From contig CP126195.1 of assembly GCA_030272155.1 (NCBI GenBank), positions 1,471,001 to 1,535,000 on the forward strand: a stretch of DNA of 64,000 nt, read 5' to 3'. Shown piece after piece: positions 1 through 11,875 of the stretch; within the stretch, counting starts at the first letter, position 1, and the number at the start of each line of letters is the position of its first letter. This DNA comes from Tetradesmus obliquus. Taxonomy: Eukaryota > Chlorophyta > Chlorophyceae > Sphaeropleales > Scenedesmaceae. The notes below the pieces were generated by a model. The model ran no database searches. It was not told the origin of the DNA and saw only the letters and a program-made list of their open reading frames with translations. A program made the translations under genes and the position numbers.

Positions 1-46
1 CCGTCTGTTGTGAAACAGGCATCTGCCACTGCTCATGTTGTCTCAC

Positions 47-87
<41 letters not shown>

Positions 88-776
88 GCCGTCACAACAT
101 ATCTTGCATTCTGCAGGTGTGCTGGCGTATGTGATGATGCTACCGGCATCTGCTACTGCGACGGCCCCCATTTCGGCCGCGTGCCGGCTCCCCAGGGCTC
201 TTCCGCTGGCAGCCCACCGATCCGGCCCGGCCGGCTGCTGCACGGCAACTGCCAGCGGCTGAAAAGTGATGATAAAGGGCAGGCGCTGCAGTGGGGCACT
301 GGAGGTGGCATGAGCTACGATGACGTGTATGGCGCGCAGGTGGGTGGTTGGTTGCGAGAATGTTGGCTTCTGATGCGGCATGCTGCAGTAGGGTGAGTTG
401 CAGCAGTGTGCTTGTTCAGGTTCTGGCTGCATGCATTGGAGTGACGAGCGTTGGAAGCACGAGCTGGGTGCTGCTCGGCAGCTGCCAGCGCTTGAACAGC
501 GATGATAAAGGGCAGGCGCTGCGATGGGGCACCGGGGGCGGAGGCATGAGCTACAATGGCGTGTTTGGGCACAGGTGGGGCGGGGGGGAAACCGGCCGCC
601 ACACACAACCTTTGCCTTGCACGCAGTGATGCATGTCTGTATGACGCATTCTACCCTGGTGATGCTCAGCACTGCTGCTGCTGCTGCCGCGCAGGGCTGG
701 TGCACCGTAGACACGCCACGCGTCCGCTGCTCCTGCGACATGGACAGCGTGGATGGTGATTACCGGCATTATTCAC

Positions 777-815
<39 letters not shown>

Positions 816-1015
816 GCGCAGGGCTGGTGCACCGTAGACACGCCACGTGTACGCTGCTCCTGCGAGATGGATGGTGTCGACGACGACCACGATCGTTCAC
901 ACTGCTGCTTCTGCTGTTGCTGCTGCTATCGCGCAGTGCTGGTGCACCGTGGACACGCCGCGCGTGCGCTGCTCTTGCGACATGGACGGCATCGACGGCG
1001 GCCTGGACGATTCAC

Positions 1016-1053
<38 letters not shown>

Positions 1054-1657
1054 GAACAGGGCTGGTGCACTGTAGACACGCCGCGCGTGCGCTGCTCCTG
1101 CGACATGGATGGTGTCGACGGCGACCTGTGCCAGCTAGTGACAGAAACAGTCTGCCTGAATCAGTGCAGTGGCCACGGGGAGTGCCTCAGGGGCTTTTGC
1201 AGCTGCTTTGAGGGCTGGTATGGCTTAGATTGTGGCCGGCTGGCCAATGCAAGTGTGCTGGAGGCTCCGGCTACTGCTGCTGCAGGGGTTAATGGCAAGG
1301 ACGGTAGTAATGACAAGGAGGGGTTAGGTCAGAAGGATGAGGGCGAATCGAATTTGAATTCAAAAAGTGTTAGTGACAAAGAAGGAGATGAGGATGAGGA
1401 GGGTGAGGGGCGGGGTGTGAGTGAAAATGAGGCTGCGGAGATTGCAGGGGATGCGGCGTTAGAGGCAGAAGCCGCACTGTCTGCTGACTCGCCAGCTGGC
1501 GACGAGGCTGACGCAGCAGCAGCAGCAGCAGAGCAGATCGAGGCGGCGGCTGCGGCAGCAGCAGCAGCGCTGCCGGATCATTTGCGGTTGCTGTTTGAGC
1601 GGCCGTATTTGAAGAACCTCGCTGTGGATGTGTGGAGTACCACAACCTCTGCAGCCG

Positions 1658-1695
<38 letters not shown>

Positions 1696-2070
1696 TCTGC
1701 CACTGGGCCGGATGGGCAGTTTCTCCAAGAGGAGCAGCAGCAGCAGGCGCTGATCAACATTGCAGCGCACGGCGGGGCAGCAGATGCGGCAGCAGCAGAG
1801 GTGCAGGCGCCGCCAATTCCTGACATCTATTTCAAGCCTTTGCACGAGGCAGAGGAGGCAGCAGCAGCAGCAGTAGCGCAGGCGAAGAAGCGCACGACGC
1901 GGCACCTGACAGCAGCACCTGAAGACCAGCAGCAGCAGCAGCAGCAAGAAGAGGAGGAAGAGGAGCTTCGGCTGCAGCAGCTGGAAGAGCAGCTTGAGGC
2001 AGCAGTAGAATCTGCCAGGGCAGCAGCAGCAGCAGCAGCAGCAGCGACGGCTACATCACACGCAGATCAC

Positions 2071-2105
<35 letters not shown>

Positions 2106-3715
2106 CAGCCGGCAGCTGCTGCGTCACATGTGGACTGGCGGCGGCGGCCGCCGCGGCATGATCAGCATTGCACCAAAGCAGGAAACTGTCACTGCTGCTG
2201 TGCAAGCGTGGCTGTCCGCCAACACCACTGCCACCTCACCTAGCAGCAGCAGCAGCAGCAGTAAAGAGGCGTCGCTGGCTGCTGCGCTGGCGGCTGCGGG
2301 TGTGCAGATGGGCCGGCTGAGCAGTGAGGCTGATGGGGTGCTGCTGCGGCACCTGGTGGAGCAGGGGCTGGGGGAGGTGCCTGCCGGCAAGGCACGGCGG
2401 CCACGCATCTTTGTCTACGACATGCCTAGCAGGTGAGGTTGCAATCGATCACAAGTACATGTTATTGGTGTGTTTGGGGTGGTGCCGCCTGGTGGAGCGG
2501 GGGCTGGGAAAGGTGCCGACAGGGCAAGCCAGAAGACCGCGGATCTTTGTGCACGACATGCCTAGCAGGTGAGCAAGAGCAGTTGCGTGTTGATTTGTGT
2601 GGGGTGTGTAGAACCTCGTGGGGTGAGAAAGTGCCACTAAGAAGGGTGCAGCAGCCCCCCCCCCCCCCCCCCCTTCCCCCCCCCCAATCTCCATCAGTGT
2701 GGTGCTGAGCAGTGAGGCTGATGGGGTGCTGCTGCGGCACCTGGTGGAGCGGGGGCTGGGGCAGGTGCCGGCTGGGAGAGCCAGAAGGCCGCGGATCTTT
2801 GTGTATGACATGCCTAGCAGGTGAGGAAGAGCAGTTGCGTGTTGGTGTGTGTGTTGGTGTGTGGTATAGAGAGTGTGCTGCGTTGTAGGGCGCGAGGAAA
2901 TGCCGGCTGTCAAATCACGCCAGCGCTGTATGACCTTTGTTCTGGAAGGGGAATCGCAGTGCTGCTGCGGCACCTGGTGGAGCAGGGGCTGGGTGAGGTG
3001 CCGGCTGGCAAGGCACGGAGGCCACGCATCTTTGTGTACGACATGCCTAGCAGGTGAGCGTGAGACTTGGGTTGCAGGCAGTCGTGATTGAGGGTGTCTG
3101 GTGTAGCTGTTTGCCGGCCCGCTTGAGGGATTCCCGGCTGGCAAATCAGGCGAGGGAGCAGCACAGCACATTATCATTTGTTTTGTGGCTGATGGGGTGC
3201 TGCTGCGGCACCTGGTGGAGCAGGGGGTGGGTGAGGTGCCGGCTGGCAAGGCGCGGCGGCCACGCATCTTTGTCTACGACATGCCCAGCAGGTGAGGTTG
3301 CAATTGATCAAAAGTGTAAGTTCTTGGTGTTGTGTTTGGAGTGGCGGCACCTGGTGGAGCGGGGGCTGGGAAAGGTGCCGACAGGGAAAGCCAGAAGACC
3401 GCGGATCTTTGTGTACGACATGCCTAGCAGGTGAGGTTGTGATTGTGGTTTGTTTGGGGTCTTGTGTTGTTGCTGTTTGGTGGAGCGGGGGCTGGGGCAG
3501 GTGCCAGCAAGGCGCGGCGACCATCTTCGTGTATGACATGCTCAGCAGGTGAGCATGAGCAGCTACCACCGCAAAAGTGCAGAGGCATGCATTGCGCTGC
3601 ATGGCATCCAATAGAGCCAAGATTCTGTTGTGCTGTAGCTGCAGGTTGGTCAGGCCGCCAGCTGCATCACCTGCCAAATGATTGCACATGCGACGTGCTC
3701 AACGGCTTCAGTTGA

Positions 3716-3771
<56 letters not shown>

Positions 3772-6708
3772 AGGTTTGTGGGCCGCCTGCTGCAGTACCG
3801 GCCCAGCAAGCAGACCTGCACCTGGCGCATCTTCAGCAAGTCAAACTTCTCGCTGTACACCACCACGGAGAGTGAGTCACAACACCCACCAGTAGCAGCA
3901 GGAGCCAGTGCTGTTGAGCAGAGCCGTCGACTGTGTTGTTGGCGTGACAGGGCATGTTGTTTTGACTACTGCATACCAAACAACCACCCACCACCCCTGC
4001 TCTTCCACAGGCGCCAGCGCGCGCAGCAACCCACTTGAGACACTTAAACTGGCAGCCACCCACGCCCGCCCACATTTTTGCGACTGTGTTGACCTTGGTG
4101 TAACACCAATGGTGTCGTGCTGATGAGGTGCTGCTGGTACTGATGCTTGTGCGCGGCTGCTGTGCTTTGTCTGCAGGTTCCAGTGCGTGGCGCTATCCCC
4201 TGGAGAGCCACCTGCACGAGCTCTTGCTACAGAGCCCTCACAGAACGCTAGATCCAGAAGAGGCCGACTTCTTCTACGTGCCTGTGTATGCCTCCTGCTT
4301 CATGGAAGCAGTGGCGGGCTGGGCTGACGCACCCTGGTGGGGCGTGCAGAGGTGAGGCGGATGTGCAATGCACGGAGCAACTGTTGACCCTGACATCTAT
4401 AGTTTGTACTGTGCAAGCAGCGTGGCGTGTGCAGCACAAGAACTCATGAGACATTAATACAGCACAATCACGCAGGTGGCAACAACTCCTGGAGGCTACG
4501 CTGCTCTGCTTGCCAGGGTGTGCACTTCATCAGCAGCAAAACATGCCGCCCACTCGCCTCTGCAGCATATCACCATGCGGTGTCTACCGCAACGCGCCTG
4601 CAATCCCTGAAGTTGTGATTCCTTCCGTCGCTCTGTTGTTTGTCCGAATGTTGCAGCCGCTCCATTGTGAAGCAAGGTGTGGCAACATACCTGCACGCAC
4701 TGCATCAACTGTATACATCATGTTACACATCATGCCAAAGTTTGTTTACTGATCAAGCTGATCATACAGCGTCAAACACATCCACATATCACCGGATGTC
4801 CCTGCCCTCTTGCACTGTAGCCGCTCCATGGTCAAACAAGGCGTCGCCATGTACCTCGACGCGCTGAGCTGGGTTCGAACCGCGTACCCCTACTGGAACG
4901 CCACGCGCGGCGCCAACCACATCTGGCTCTTCTCGCATGACGAGGGCGCCTGCTGGGCCCCGCAGGAGATCTACAACGCCTCCATTATCTTGAGCCAGTG
5001 GGGGCGGCTGCCTGCGGCGGCTGGCGGTGATGACAAGAGGGATGGTGGCGGCGGGATGGTCAACAGCAGCACCAGCAGGTGAGATACCTTGCTTCAGCTT
5101 TTCTGTGTGATGCTGTAGTGTATGTGAACAAGCTTTTCTCTTTGTGGTATAGCTTTATTTTGGCTGAAGTTGTGGTGAGGGCGCCTGCTGGGCCCCCCAG
5201 GAGATCTACAACGCCTCCATCATCTTGAGCCAGTGGGGGCGGCTGCCTGCGGTGGCTGGGAAAGGCGGCAGCATGGTCAACAGCAGCACCAGCAGGTGAG
5301 GTTTGATCTCAGCTTGCTTCCCCTTGTTGCAGCTGCTGTCAAGTATGTGGCGGCTGTGGTTAGCGGTGCCATGGCTGGCTGCGCCGTGGTCAACAACAGC
5401 ATCTGACAAAATTGTCCCCTCCTGCAGGTGGGAGTATAACTTCAACAAGGGCGATGACAAGGACGACCCATCCATGCCGTCCTTTGCATCAAAGCCCCCA
5501 AGCGCTGCCATACCAAAAGCAAAGGCATTATATTGCTTTCTTCGTAATTCTTCTCCTGCAGGTGGGAGTACAACTTCAACAAGGGCGATGACAAGGACAA
5601 CCCAGCCATGCCATCTGGCTCAACAACATTCCACCTCTGCATATTGTGTTGTAACTTCTGCTACTGCAGGTGGGAGTACAACTTCAACAAGGGCGATGAC
5701 AAGGATGATCCAGCCATGCCTCGCGGCTACCAAGCAGCCATCGGCGCCCACCCCTGCTACACGCCAGGCAAGGACCTCGTGCTGCCTGCCTTCAAGCCCC
5801 CGCCGCGCTTCCACGCGAGCCCCTTTATGGGCGGCGACGCCCGCAGCCGCGACATCCTCGCGCTGCTGCGCACTGACTTAGGCGACGCGCGCCCGCCCGC
5901 CTTCAGCGGCGGGCTGCGGCAGAGCCTCGCGAAGCTCGCAAAGGACGGCCGCTGGAAGGAGCAGCACCGCATATGGATTGGCAGCGAGGCGGAGCTGGAG
6001 GGCGACGCGTCGGTGCTGTTGTCGCGCAGCCGGTTTTGCCTCGTTGTGCCTCGCGACGGCTGGCCGGGGCTGTTTGAGGACGCTGTGCTGCACGGCTGCA
6101 TCCCCGTCGTGGTTTCCGGCGGCGACATGGGCGCGATCGCGCAGCCGTTCAGTGCGGTGCTGCGGCTGTCGGCCGCCGTGCTGAAGGTGCGGCCCGAGGA
6201 GCTGCCGAACCTGCCGAGTATCCTCGGCGGTATAAGCGAGGCGCAGGAGGCAGGGTTTAGGAGGAGTATTGCCAAGTGGTGGCAGCGCATGGCGTGGCTG
6301 AGTCACCCGATGGTGCGGGAGCAGGCTGCTGCATTGGTGGCAGAGAACATGCGCAGTAGCCCGCGCATTCAGGATGAGCTGGCGCAGCAGCAGCTACAGC
6401 AGCAGCATGCGCTGAGTCATATGGGGCGGCGACGCAAAGCAGCCACGGCAGCAGCAACAGCAGCAGCAGCGCAGACTGATGCAGAGGAGGCGAGCAAGGA
6501 AGACAGAGAGCATGCGGCTAAGGTTTCCTCATTGCTGGAAATGCGGGTGTGGCAGCCGCAGGCAGCAGTTGATGATGCGTTCACCACACTCATGCAGTGG
6601 CTGCAGCATAAGATGCTGCACCCTTACAACCCTGCGAGTGCGAGGAGCAAGCAGCATGCTCGGCTGAGCAATGGGCCGGCCGTGACGACGGAGCGGCGGC
6701 AGAAGTAG
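1..6708 (+). CDS. EGF-domain exostosin-like glycosyltransferase (GT47), 5' end outside window
   Basis: Likely a Golgi type II glycosyltransferase acting on cell-wall or secreted glycans; donor and acceptor cannot be told. The exons I can join are 117-339, 1060-2432, 3774-3871, 4177-4351, 4821-5078 and 5670-6708, all GT-AG and in phase, with the stop at 6706-6708. Cys-rich EGF-like segments come first (CSGHGECLRGFCSC near 1165-1209). A long acidic Ala/Gln-rich linker follows. The exostosin domain begins at RPRIFVYDMPSR (about 2398-2432) and continues through ADFFYVPVYASCF, HIWLFSHDEGACW and the family hallmark RSRFCLVVPRDGWPGLFEDA plus GCIPVVVSGG near 6027-6120. Any signal anchor lies upstream of the window. 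The introns hold many copies of the adjoining exon ends, listed separately. Family assignment is firm; substrate is unknown. Confidence 0.9.
467..577 (+). repeat. Ghost copy of the 3' end of GT47 exon 117-339
   Basis: This intronic segment repeats the last ~100 nt of the upstream exon. The peptide reads NSDDKGQALRWGTGGGGMSY against KSDDKGQALQWGTGGGMSY in the exon, and it ends in its own CAG/GTGGGG donor. It cannot be used as an exon without carrying intron sequence. Confidence 0.85.
662..1059 (+). repeat. Three tandem CTG-tract/acceptor/exon-start modules before GT47 exon 1060-2432
   Basis: Three ghosts of the exon start (WCTVDTPRVRCSCDMDG) begin at 695, 822 and 937; the real exon start is at 1060. 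The period is about 120 nt. Most copies are immediately preceded by a CTG run and a CAG acceptor (CGCGCAG in the ghosts, GAACAG at the real exon). Ghost peptides read WCTVDTPRVRCSCDMDS, WCTVDTPRVRCSCEMDG and WCTVDTPRVRCSCDMDG. Confidence 0.88.
2484..3552 (+). repeat. Six tandem ghosts of the 3' end of GT47 exon 1060-2432
   Basis: After the real donor at 2432/2433 the intron holds six further copies of the exon's last ~90 nt, encoding GEVPAGKARRPRIFVYDMPS. They lie near 2484-2570, 2703-2821, 2957-3054, 3187-3293, 3343-3431 and 3474-3549. Each ends in an AG/GTGAG donor. Identity is high, and the last copy has lost several bases. With the exon copy this makes seven. Confidence 0.9.
2655..2685 (+). 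repeat. Poly-C tract in GT47 intron
   Basis: Nineteen consecutive C, then TT, then ten C. It lies between two exon-end ghosts, so the minus strand carries long G runs. It is unlike the triplet repeats that dominate the window. Confidence 0.95.
3717..3773 (+). repeat. (CTG)n tract forming the acceptor of GT47 exon 3774
   Basis: About 18 uninterrupted CTG units run directly into the CAG acceptor of exon 3774-3871. There is no ordinary C/T tract here, so the triplet run occupies the polypyrimidine-tract position. Confidence 0.9.
4657..4700 (+). repeat. Ghost of the 5' end of GT47 exon 4821-5078
   Basis: A TTGCAG acceptor is followed by a copy of the exon start, reading SIVKQGVATYLHAL against SMVKQGVAMYLDAL in the real exon, 164 nt further on. 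Confidence 0.8.
5179..5296 (+). repeat. Ghost of the 3' end of GT47 exon 4821-5078
   Basis: This copies the last ~120 nt of the exon (QEIYNASIILSQWGRLPA and MVNSSTSR), with an internal deletion, and ends in its own AG/GTGAGG donor. Confidence 0.88.
5428..5669 (+). repeat. Two ghosts of the 5' end of GT47 exon 5670-6708
   Basis: Copies beginning at 5428 and 5562 each follow a CTGCAG acceptor and encode WEYNFNKGDDKDDP or WEYNFNKGDDKDNP. The copy at 5670 is the real exon start and runs on into the rest of the catalytic domain. Confidence 0.88.
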
Positions 6709-7536
6709 GATTGGTGCTTGAGTTGTGCTTATGACTAGGGACATGCATTGCAATTGGTGCTATGGTTTTGCTGGTGGCTAGGCGCACACCCATAAGGAAT
6801 GCTTACCCCTGCTGTGCACATCTAGCGTACAGGGTTTGCTCATGGTGTCCTGTCCATGCATCGACATGTGTGCTGTCCATTTATCTTGCTGCCTGTCACA
6901 CAGGCGCATATGTAGAGCATGTCAGGGCCGACAATACTATGCCAACTTGCTGTTGAACAGCAGCAACAGCTACATACTTGTACAACAATGCTGCTGCTGC
7001 ACCCTGTAATGCCAGCGCACTGTCACACTGTGCTCTCAGCACGCTGACCATTAGAATGGTGCAGTCAGTTGCCCGGGAAGCTGACAAAACATTGTTGTTT
7101 AACAATTTGCGGCTGTTCTGGAAAGCCCAGCTGTCACAATTACGTTTGTACTTAATTGCGAGCTGAGTGCACGGCGTCGGAGCTTTTCAGTATCAGCCTG
7201 CAGGCAGGCTGTTAATGTGCAGTGTTGAGTTCAAGTCACCTGCTGCTGACATAAGACCGTTTGTCGACCAGCTTGCAGGAACCTGTCACATCCAGCTTTC
7301 AAGTCAATCTGGTACTAATTGATCGATTGCATGCTGGCTCAGGTGTGCTCTTGGTGGCCATCATTGGTCTTGGTGGTTGCGCGGGTTGCGTTGAGCGTCA
7401 AAGTGACACTGCAACCGAAGTTTTGGCAGCGCATTAATCAGCGTGCGCCCCTTCGCAATGCTGTACAAAGACTATTGTCAAGATTTGAACTAGGTTAGCT
7501 CTGAGCAAGCTGCATATACGGGTTGGCTCACGTACG
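6709..7536. other. Intergenic, 3' flank of GT47 gene
   Basis: No gene seen. TGTAA at 7005-7009, 297 nt past the stop, is a candidate green-algal polyadenylation signal for the GT47 transcript. Confidence 0.5.
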
Positions 7537-8284
7537 ATGAGGGCATTTCCATGTCTGCTGCTAGCCGGGCCCGGGGCTGCCGTGCACGCTCAGGAACAGA
7601 TCAATGATGAGCAGCAAACCACAAAAGTTGCTATAGTCTCGCTAGCCGCGGAGCTGGCACACATCGCCAGCAGACTAGCTGGAGCAGCAGCACACAACGG
7701 CAGCTTAGGAGGTCACATCAGGCATCGGAGGCCCCATCCAGCCGCTGCTGTACCGCAAACACAGGAAGCTGCCGTGCAGAACATCAACAAGGGGCTGGTG
7801 CAGTCTGTGCCTGTGGAGTTCTAAGGGCACAACTTGACTGTTGTTGCGCTGTCACATGAGTGAGTGCAGTGCTGGAGCTTGCAGGAGCATGCTAGCTTGG
7901 TCAAACAAGCATAATTTTTCTAAATACATAGTCTACTAGCTTGGGCTTGTGCCCATGCAACTGCTGTGTGGCGCCTGCAGCGCCAACAGGTCTGCTGCCT
8001 ATGTGTAACTGATGTCGGGTAAAAAGCAGTACATGTGATCACCAGCAGCAAGTTTTGCTGCGTCAGCTGTCATTGCAGGGGCAGTTATGGCACTGCTTCC
8101 TGATGTGATGCTGCAGCAGCTTGCAGAAACAGCAGCTGCTTGCAGCTGCTTTGCTGCATCCTCTGCCAACACATACAAATTTGCAGCCACCCTTGCAATA
8201 GGGCAGCTGTGGAGTCAGTCCTTGTCCTGCAAGCACCTTTGACCAACCCCCATAATGAACTGTGCTCTTAGCTGCGTTGCAGTG

Positions 8285-8515
8285 TGTTGCGGCGAGTATG
8301 TGGGCTTCCACACTTTGAGCACGCGCTACAGCAAGCAACATCTTTGTCAACCGCCATGCATGCTGTCTTGCGCTGCTTAGCTTTGCACTGCGCTGCAGCG
8401 AGTACGTGGGCTTCGACACGTTGAGCACGCGCATGCAACAAGCAACATCTTTGTCAACCGCCATGCATGCTGTCTTGCGCTGCTTTGCAATACACTGCGC
8501 TGCACTGTGCTGCAG
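8285..8515 (+). repeat. Two ghosts of the 5' end of FkbM copy 1 exon 2
   Basis: Before the real exon start at 8516, two decayed copies of the exon start (EYVGF.TLSTR, against EYVGSHILRTR) lie near 8290-8325 and 8400-8433. Shared upstream intron sequence travels with them (CCGCCATGCATGCTGTCTTG). Confidence 0.75.
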
Positions 8516-8699
8516 CGAGTACGTGGGCTCTCACATCCTGAGGACGCGCACGCCCTGGCAGGCCGACCTGCTGGGCCCGCTCATGGACAAAGTGAGGCCA
8601 GGCAGCGTGGTGGTGGACGCAGGTGAGGCAACGTATGTGGCTGCATCATGCGACACCTAGACGGGCTAGCAGCAGCAGCGGTGGCAGCGTAGGCAGTGG

Positions 8700-8856
8700 G
8701 TGCATAGCGGCCTTGATGCTGCGAGGCCGGGCAGCATGGTCGTGGGTGCAGGTGAGCCTGGCACTGAGCGCACCTGCTGTTGCTGTGAGTTTGAGCGCAG
8801 CTGCTGGGGCAGCTGGTGGACAAAGTAAGGCCGGGCAGCGTGGTGGTGGACGCAGG
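8700..8856 (+). repeat. Ghosts of the 3' end of FkbM copy 1 exon 2
   Basis: Two copies of the exon end (VRPGSVVVDAG) with donor-like GCAG/GTGAG and GCAG/GTGGG ends follow the real donor at 8622/8623. One encodes ARPGSMVVGAG; the other (LVDKVRPGSVVVDAG) is nearly intact. Confidence 0.8.
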
Positions 8857-9589
8857 TGGGCCCGCGCGCAACACATAACAGCTCTCCAATACTACCCTTC
8901 AGGTGCGTCGTGTCGGGACTTCAGGCGCTTTGCTGTATCAACTCGCTAGGCATCCTCTATTTCTGGTGGTGGCCTTGCATTGCACTTTGCAAATGTCTTT
9001 GCTTGACACCAGATGTAACAAGCATTCTTATGCTTACACCTCAACAGCTGCTTGTTGTAAAAGGCGCGTGGAGTACAGCCTGTATTTCAGCCCAAGGCTG
9101 CCCACAGCATGTTCCCAGCCAGCGTGTGAGGCCAGGCAGCAACGCTAGCAACGGCAGCAGCAGAAGTGGGGGTGGTGTTAGAGCTGCTGCAAGCATGGCA
9201 AAAGCAGGCATGCAGCGTAGTCGAGGCCTGGCATGGGCTAGTAGCAGCAGCAGCAGCAGCAGCAGCAGCTGCCACAGAGCAAGTGTGTGCAAGCGCGCTA
9301 GTCATGCCACTTTTGAAGTGCTATAGCTGGCGCCTGGTAGCTCAATGCCCTGCGTATCACAGATGATGATTTCGACGCCCATTCCGATCGAGAGTGCTCA
9401 GGGTGATTACATGCTGCATGCAAACTCGCTGTCAGGAGTGGCGTGGCTGCTGTACCCCTTGCTGCTGCTGCTGCTGCTGCCACTGCTGCTGTTGCTGCTG
9501 GTTTTACAGCAGGGGCTGCTGCTTCTGGGAGGCAGCTTGGGAGTCTGCGGCTTTTGCGGCTGATGATGCTGTGCGCGCCACTCAACACA

Positions 9590-9634
<45 letters not shown>

Positions 9635-9977
9635 TGCCAACATGGGTGACTTTGCCATCTTCCTGGCAGCTGCAACAGGCCCCACTGGAGTAGTTTATGC
9701 CTTTGAGCCGCAGGCGCGCATGTTTCAGCTTGTCTGCACCAACATGATCATCAAGTGAGCGGCTGCGCTGGCAGCTGATGGGTTGCAGTGTAGGTGTCTG
9801 CATATCAGCACCAGAGCAGCTGCCCCATATGCCTGGCAATAGTTTGCACCAACAGCATTGGCAAGGAAGCAGGCTGGCAGCTGGTTTGAGCAGAGTGCCT
9901 AGGTGCTTGCGGCAGCTGCTGGCAGTCTCATGGTCCGAGCTGTTCAAAGAGCCTCCAAGGCCGCAGCTTGATCAGCC

Positions 9978-10025
<48 letters not shown>
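9978..10025 (+). repeat. (CTG)n tract in FkbM copy 1 intron 3
   Basis: Roughly 15 CTG units, here not followed by a CAG acceptor. It is an exception to the acceptor-linked pattern and may be left over from a lost ghost exon. Confidence 0.85.
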
Positions 10026-10029
<4 letters not shown>

Positions 10030-10354
10030 TGTGAAGCTCCGTTCGTGTTGTGTAGCAGGCCTGAGTATAACGTGTGTGGAAGCGTAATGTAAAAGAAGGT
10101 TAGTAAACCAATGATAAGCCTGAGGCCCAGCGATAGCTGGTAAAGGCCGCCTACGTTGCAAGGCACGCGTAGTTCTAACAAGGCGGTACAATGTCACATT
10201 GACTGCCGCGTGCCTCACACGTAGGTGTGAGTCACAAATGTTCAATCAATCATCCACTACATGGATAGTAACAGCTCCTGTTACATGTTGATGCAGCGGG
10301 CTGCTACACGACCTGCATCTGCGCTACTTGGTTCGTACATGCCATATTCAGTCA

Positions 10355-10400
<46 letters not shown>

Positions 10401-11433
10401 AATGATGGCGATGCAGCGGGCTGCTGCACATGGTGCCGATGCGCAACGCCCTCAGCTACGAGCCTGGAGAACTGCACATGAGCGACAAGGTCACAGATGG
10501 CTCTGCAGGCGGCATGGAGTACAAGGACGGATTTGAACGACAAAGTGACCATCAACTATGGTGGGTTATGGTTTAGGGTCAATACTAGGATCAGGGTCAT
10601 TACTAGTCATAACCCATGATGTTGCGAAGCTTTGCATGCAAGTGATGTGTGGCGTGTTTGAGCTGCTGTCAAGTTTGCAGTGCTTGCTGTAGGCTAGGCA
10701 GCAGGAGCATGTTGCATGGGCCTCTCCACTACTGCTCTTGCAACTCTTTTTGCTGCTGCTGCTGCTGCTGCTGCAGGTGGTATGCGTCTGGGCCTGGGTG
10801 GCGAGACGGTGCCAGCAATCACACTGGACAGCATGAACCTCACGGATGTGTCCGTCATCAAGGTGGGTTGCAGCCGCATGTGGGCTTAGATGGTTGCGCG
10901 CATGTGTCGGTCAGCAGCAGCAGATGCATGCAGCCGGGCCTTTGGCGCATGCTGCGAGCATGGGGGCAGGGCATCTGGTGGTCCAGTGATTTGCCGCTAT
11001 GCTGCTGCTTCAGGGCTTGCTTGCAAATTGAGTGCCCGTGCTTCGGCTAAATCAGCAGACCTATGTTGTTATGCAGGATAGTGCTACTAGATAATGTCAC
11101 TGTCGTCGCTGCTTCAGCGGCGCATCATAACGCAGCGTTATTTGTTGCCTGTGCTGCTCCTGCAGGTGGACATCCAGGGAGCGGAAAAGCTGATGTTCTA
11201 CGGCGCCCAGGAAACCATCAAGTGAGCAGCAGGCACTTGACACCTATTGCATCATTTGTGCCCTCATCTGCCGCATTCTTACATCATTCTAGTCCTCAGC
11301 ATGTTGGCAATCCCATGTTGTTCATTCTGCTGCGGCGGCTACATGTGCCCCCTGCTGCCTGTGCTTCTCCTGCCCGCTTGCACGTGTGCCGCTTGACTAC
11401 TGCTTGCTTGTGATTGCTGCCTTGTATTACAAA

Positions 11434-11466
11434 AGGCGCAGCCTGCCAGTGGTGGCGTACGAGTGA
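11434..11466 (+). repeat. Ghost of the 5' end of FkbM copy 1 exon 7
   Basis: Reads RRSLPVVAYE followed by a stop, against RNLPVVAYE at the start of the real last exon at 11575. Confidence 0.75.
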
Positions 11467-11875
11467 CTTTTAGACATGCATGTCATACAGCGCGTGTAAC
11501 GCCTGAACAACAGCATCTAAACATACTTCATCCGGTCCCCTCCCTGCCTGCCTGCCTGCCTCACCGTGTTACAGGCGCAACCTGCCAGTGGTCGCGTACG
11601 AGTCAGTAGAAGCCGGCATGGCCACAGCAGTCGACGCAGAGCTGCAGCTGCCGCAGCATGTCAAAGACTTCAACGTGGACACATTCCTGAAGAGCCTCGG
11701 CTACACGACGCAGGTCTTCGGCAGCGACAACATCGGCACGCCGCCCGCCAATGCAACGGCCGGCGGCCGGCGCAGGATGCTTCAGGGCGGCAGCCGCCGG
11801 CGCATCCTGGCTGTGCCGCCCAATCGCAGGCGGCAGTGACCGAGTGCAGCGGCCTAGTACAATACCAACAGATGG

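Larger units (their letters stand above)
7537..11839 (+). pseudogene. FkbM-family methyltransferase, upstream tandem copy, broken
   Basis: The exons match the intact paralogue at 14293-17981 one for one: 7537-7859, 8516-8622, 9634-9754, 10417-10560, 10777-10862, 11166-11221 and 11575-11839. The hallmarks remain: VVDAGANMGDF, VYAFEPQ, IKVDIQGAE, LPVVAYE. Two lesions break it. TAA at 7822-7824 replaces a Lys codon of the paralogue (SVPVEF-stop-GHNLTVVAL against SVPVDFKGHKLTVVAL). Exon 4 is 144 nt where the paralogue has 146, which shifts the frame near 10529-10537. The three middle exons equal the paralogue's in length. The C-terminus is Arg-rich and differs from the paralogue. Sequencing error at both sites is possible but less likely than decay of a duplicated gene. 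Confidence 0.82.

Noticed and set aside
43-741. Long minus-strand open frame of Ala/Ser/Gln runs, like many others along the window.
   Set aside because: These are shadows of CTG/CAG triplet runs in other frames and have no conserved motif or splice logic.
2484-3552. Cassette of alternative exons encoding variant exostosin starts.
   Set aside because: The copies lack consistent acceptors and mostly differ only by decay; joining through the first donor already gives the full frame.
4869-4883. GGGTTCGAACCGCG resembles a tRNA T-arm.
   Set aside because: It lies inside a conserved GT47 coding exon and no cloverleaf can be built around it.
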